Assembly: GCA_030620375.1 (NCBI GenBank)
Contig: JAUXEW010000177.1
Span: forward strand, 1 to 6,098
Origin: Desulfobacteraceae bacterium
GTDB lineage: Bacteria; Desulfobacterota; Desulfobacteria; Desulfobacterales; UBA5616
Direction of reading: 5' to 3'
Length of the DNA: 6,098 nt
The translations under genes and the position numbers were made by a program. The notes under the pieces are model-generated. The model saw nothing but the letters and a program-made list of their open reading frames with translations, was not told the DNA's origin and did no database searches. Below, in pieces: positions 5,659-6,098 of the stretch. Position 1 is the stretch's first letter. Every line of letters begins with the position of its first letter.

Positions 5659-5716
5659 AAAATTCGAAGCACGAAATTCGAAATCCGAAACAATACTGAA
5701 TGTTCAAAATTCAAAT
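5659..5716. repeat. ATTCGAA-type intergenic repeat
   Basis: The stretch has spaced copies of ATTCGAA (5662-5668, 5676-5682) and the variant ATCCGAA (5683-5689), then TGTTCAAAATTCAAAT (5701-5716). Its A-rich, ATTCGAA-laden composition differs sharply from the genes on both sides. From memory, very similar strings (AATTCGAAGCACGAA followed by AATCCGAAAC) recur between genes in many environmental bacterial genomes and yield spurious ORFs when translated in reverse. It is therefore called a dispersed non-coding repeat. Its mobility mechanism is unknown. Confidence 0.55.
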
Positions 5717-5759
5717 AACCAAGACGGGTGATAAAAGGTTTGTTTATGAATTCCTACAA

Positions 5760-5867
5760 CAGGTATCCGAGAACCTGCCTCTTAGATTTCCCCGGAGGGG
5801 ACTGGTAATATAGCCGTTGGCTTCAGCCACCGGTATAAGAGGGGTATACATAAAGTCCTGAAGGGAC
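5760..5867 (+). repeat. Hairpin-rich palindromic element before the crotonase gene
   Basis: Four dyads crowd into 108 bases: CAGGT/ACCTG (5760-5764, 5773-5777); TCCCC-GGA-GGGGA (5789-5801); GCCG-T-TGGCT around a TC loop with AGCCA-C-CGGT (5813-5834, one mismatch, one G-T pair); and GTCC-TGAAG-GGAC (5855-5867). In addition CCTCTTA (5778-5784) is the exact complement of TAAGAGG (5836-5842) and would close the middle two hairpins into a three-way junction. From memory, the pattern of CCCC-GGA-GGGG and GTCC-GAA-GGGAC hairpins flanking a TATAGCCG hairpin resembles repetitive palindromic intergenic elements of REP or MITE type in several phyla. It sits in the 277-bp gap between the second dehydrogenase and the crotonase and ends 28 bases before the crotonase start, so it could also act as a leader structure or a processing site. 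Confidence 0.55.
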
Positions 5868-5895
5868 GGCGTAACTTGAAGAAAGGGAAAGAAAG

Positions 5896-6098
5896 ATGAG
5901 TCACCAATATATAAAAGTGGAAGTGCAGGACGGGGTCATGATCATCACCATGGACGATCCAAAAACGAGAAACGCAATCGGCGATGAGATGTTTGCGGAG
6001 CTGTCGGCGGAAATCGATCGCCTGGAAAGTGATCCGGATTTAAGGTGCCTGGTCTTGACGGGAAAAGACCCGGCTTTCTGCTCCGGCGCCAATGTCCG
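5896..6098 (+). CDS. Enoyl-CoA hydratase/isomerase (crotonase family), N-terminal part
   Basis: The frame opens with ATG at 5896, 7 bases after GGGA (5885-5888) in a purine-rich ribosome-binding region, and stays open for 67 codons to the window edge. It begins MSHQYIKVEVQDGVMIITMD and shows DDPKTRNAIGDEM (20-32), the usual (N/D)xPxxxNAxxxxM crotonase signature, and LVLTGKDPAFCSGANV (52-67). The FxxGAD-like segment there (FCSGAN) provides half of the oxyanion hole that holds the acyl-CoA thioester; the usual Asp is Asn, which is not a catalytic position. The catalytic Glu residues and the second oxyanion Gly lie beyond the window, so hydratase, isomerase and ring-cleaving hydrolase variants cannot be separated. 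In context it would hydrate the enoyl-CoA made by the preceding dehydrogenase pair. Confidence 0.92.
   Translation, partial: MSHQYIKVEVQDGVMIITMDDPKTRNAIGDEMFAELSAEIDRLESDPDLRCLVLTGKDPAFCSGANV

Noticed and set aside
5427..5714. Minus-strand ORF beginning MNFEHSVLFRISNFVLRIL
   Set aside because: It is made from the ATTCGAA repeat read backwards plus antisense of the second dehydrogenase; such translations are a known artefact of this repeat.

Overview
The window looks like a chromosomal segment of a mid-GC anaerobic bacterium. I suspect a Desulfobacterota (former Deltaproteobacteria) fatty- or cyclic-acid degrader. That guess rests on the gene mix: a FadR-type regulator with two DNA-binding domains, an alpha/beta hydrolase, paired acyl-CoA dehydrogenases and a crotonase, set among decayed genes and palindromic intergenic repeats. 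There is no rRNA, tRNA, CRISPR array, complete transposon or phage gene.

Layout. Bases 1-755 are AT-rich and hold only scraps of two-component signalling: a possible receiver-domain tail running in from the left edge (ends at 71), and a 5'-truncated, degenerate receiver-domain remnant on the minus strand (377-667). A strong sigma-70-like promoter with a 21-bp palindrome across its -10 box (672-706) then opens the catabolic part. The plus-strand order is: tandem-winged-helix GntR/FCD regulator (756-1769), alpha/beta hydrolase (1939-2700), a possible weak terminator, the C-terminal remnant of a multifunctional-enzyme-type-2-like short-chain dehydrogenase (about 2776-2982), an unrecognised 51-codon ORF with a good ribosome-binding site (3052-3207), two adjacent acyl-CoA dehydrogenase subunits (3287-4474 and 4497-5618), a 277-bp gap packed with repeats and hairpins, and the first 67 codons of an enoyl-CoA hydratase/isomerase (5896 to the right edge).

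How the genes fit together. The two dehydrogenases have complementary sets of conserved motifs. The first keeps the candidate catalytic Glu and the flavin/substrate segment of the middle domain. The second keeps the RxQFGxPLG and QxHGGxGYTEE cofactor motifs that the first lacks. They therefore most likely form one heteromeric enzyme (FadE28/FadE29-like or PimC/PimD-like) that desaturates a bulky, cyclic or dicarboxylic acyl-CoA. The downstream crotonase would hydrate the product. The dehydrogenase fragment at 2776-2982 belongs to the family that does the next oxidation, but here it is only a remnant. The hydrolase could cleave an ester, lactone, thioester or C-C bond of the same substrate. The regulator, of the acyl/organic-acid-sensing FadR/FCD family, probably controls itself and perhaps this module. 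The actual substrate cannot be read from the sequence.

The most interesting points are the doubled DNA-binding domain with a shared, non-canonical recognition helix, the operator-like palindrome in its own promoter, the split dehydrogenase, and the branched hairpin element before the crotonase gene.
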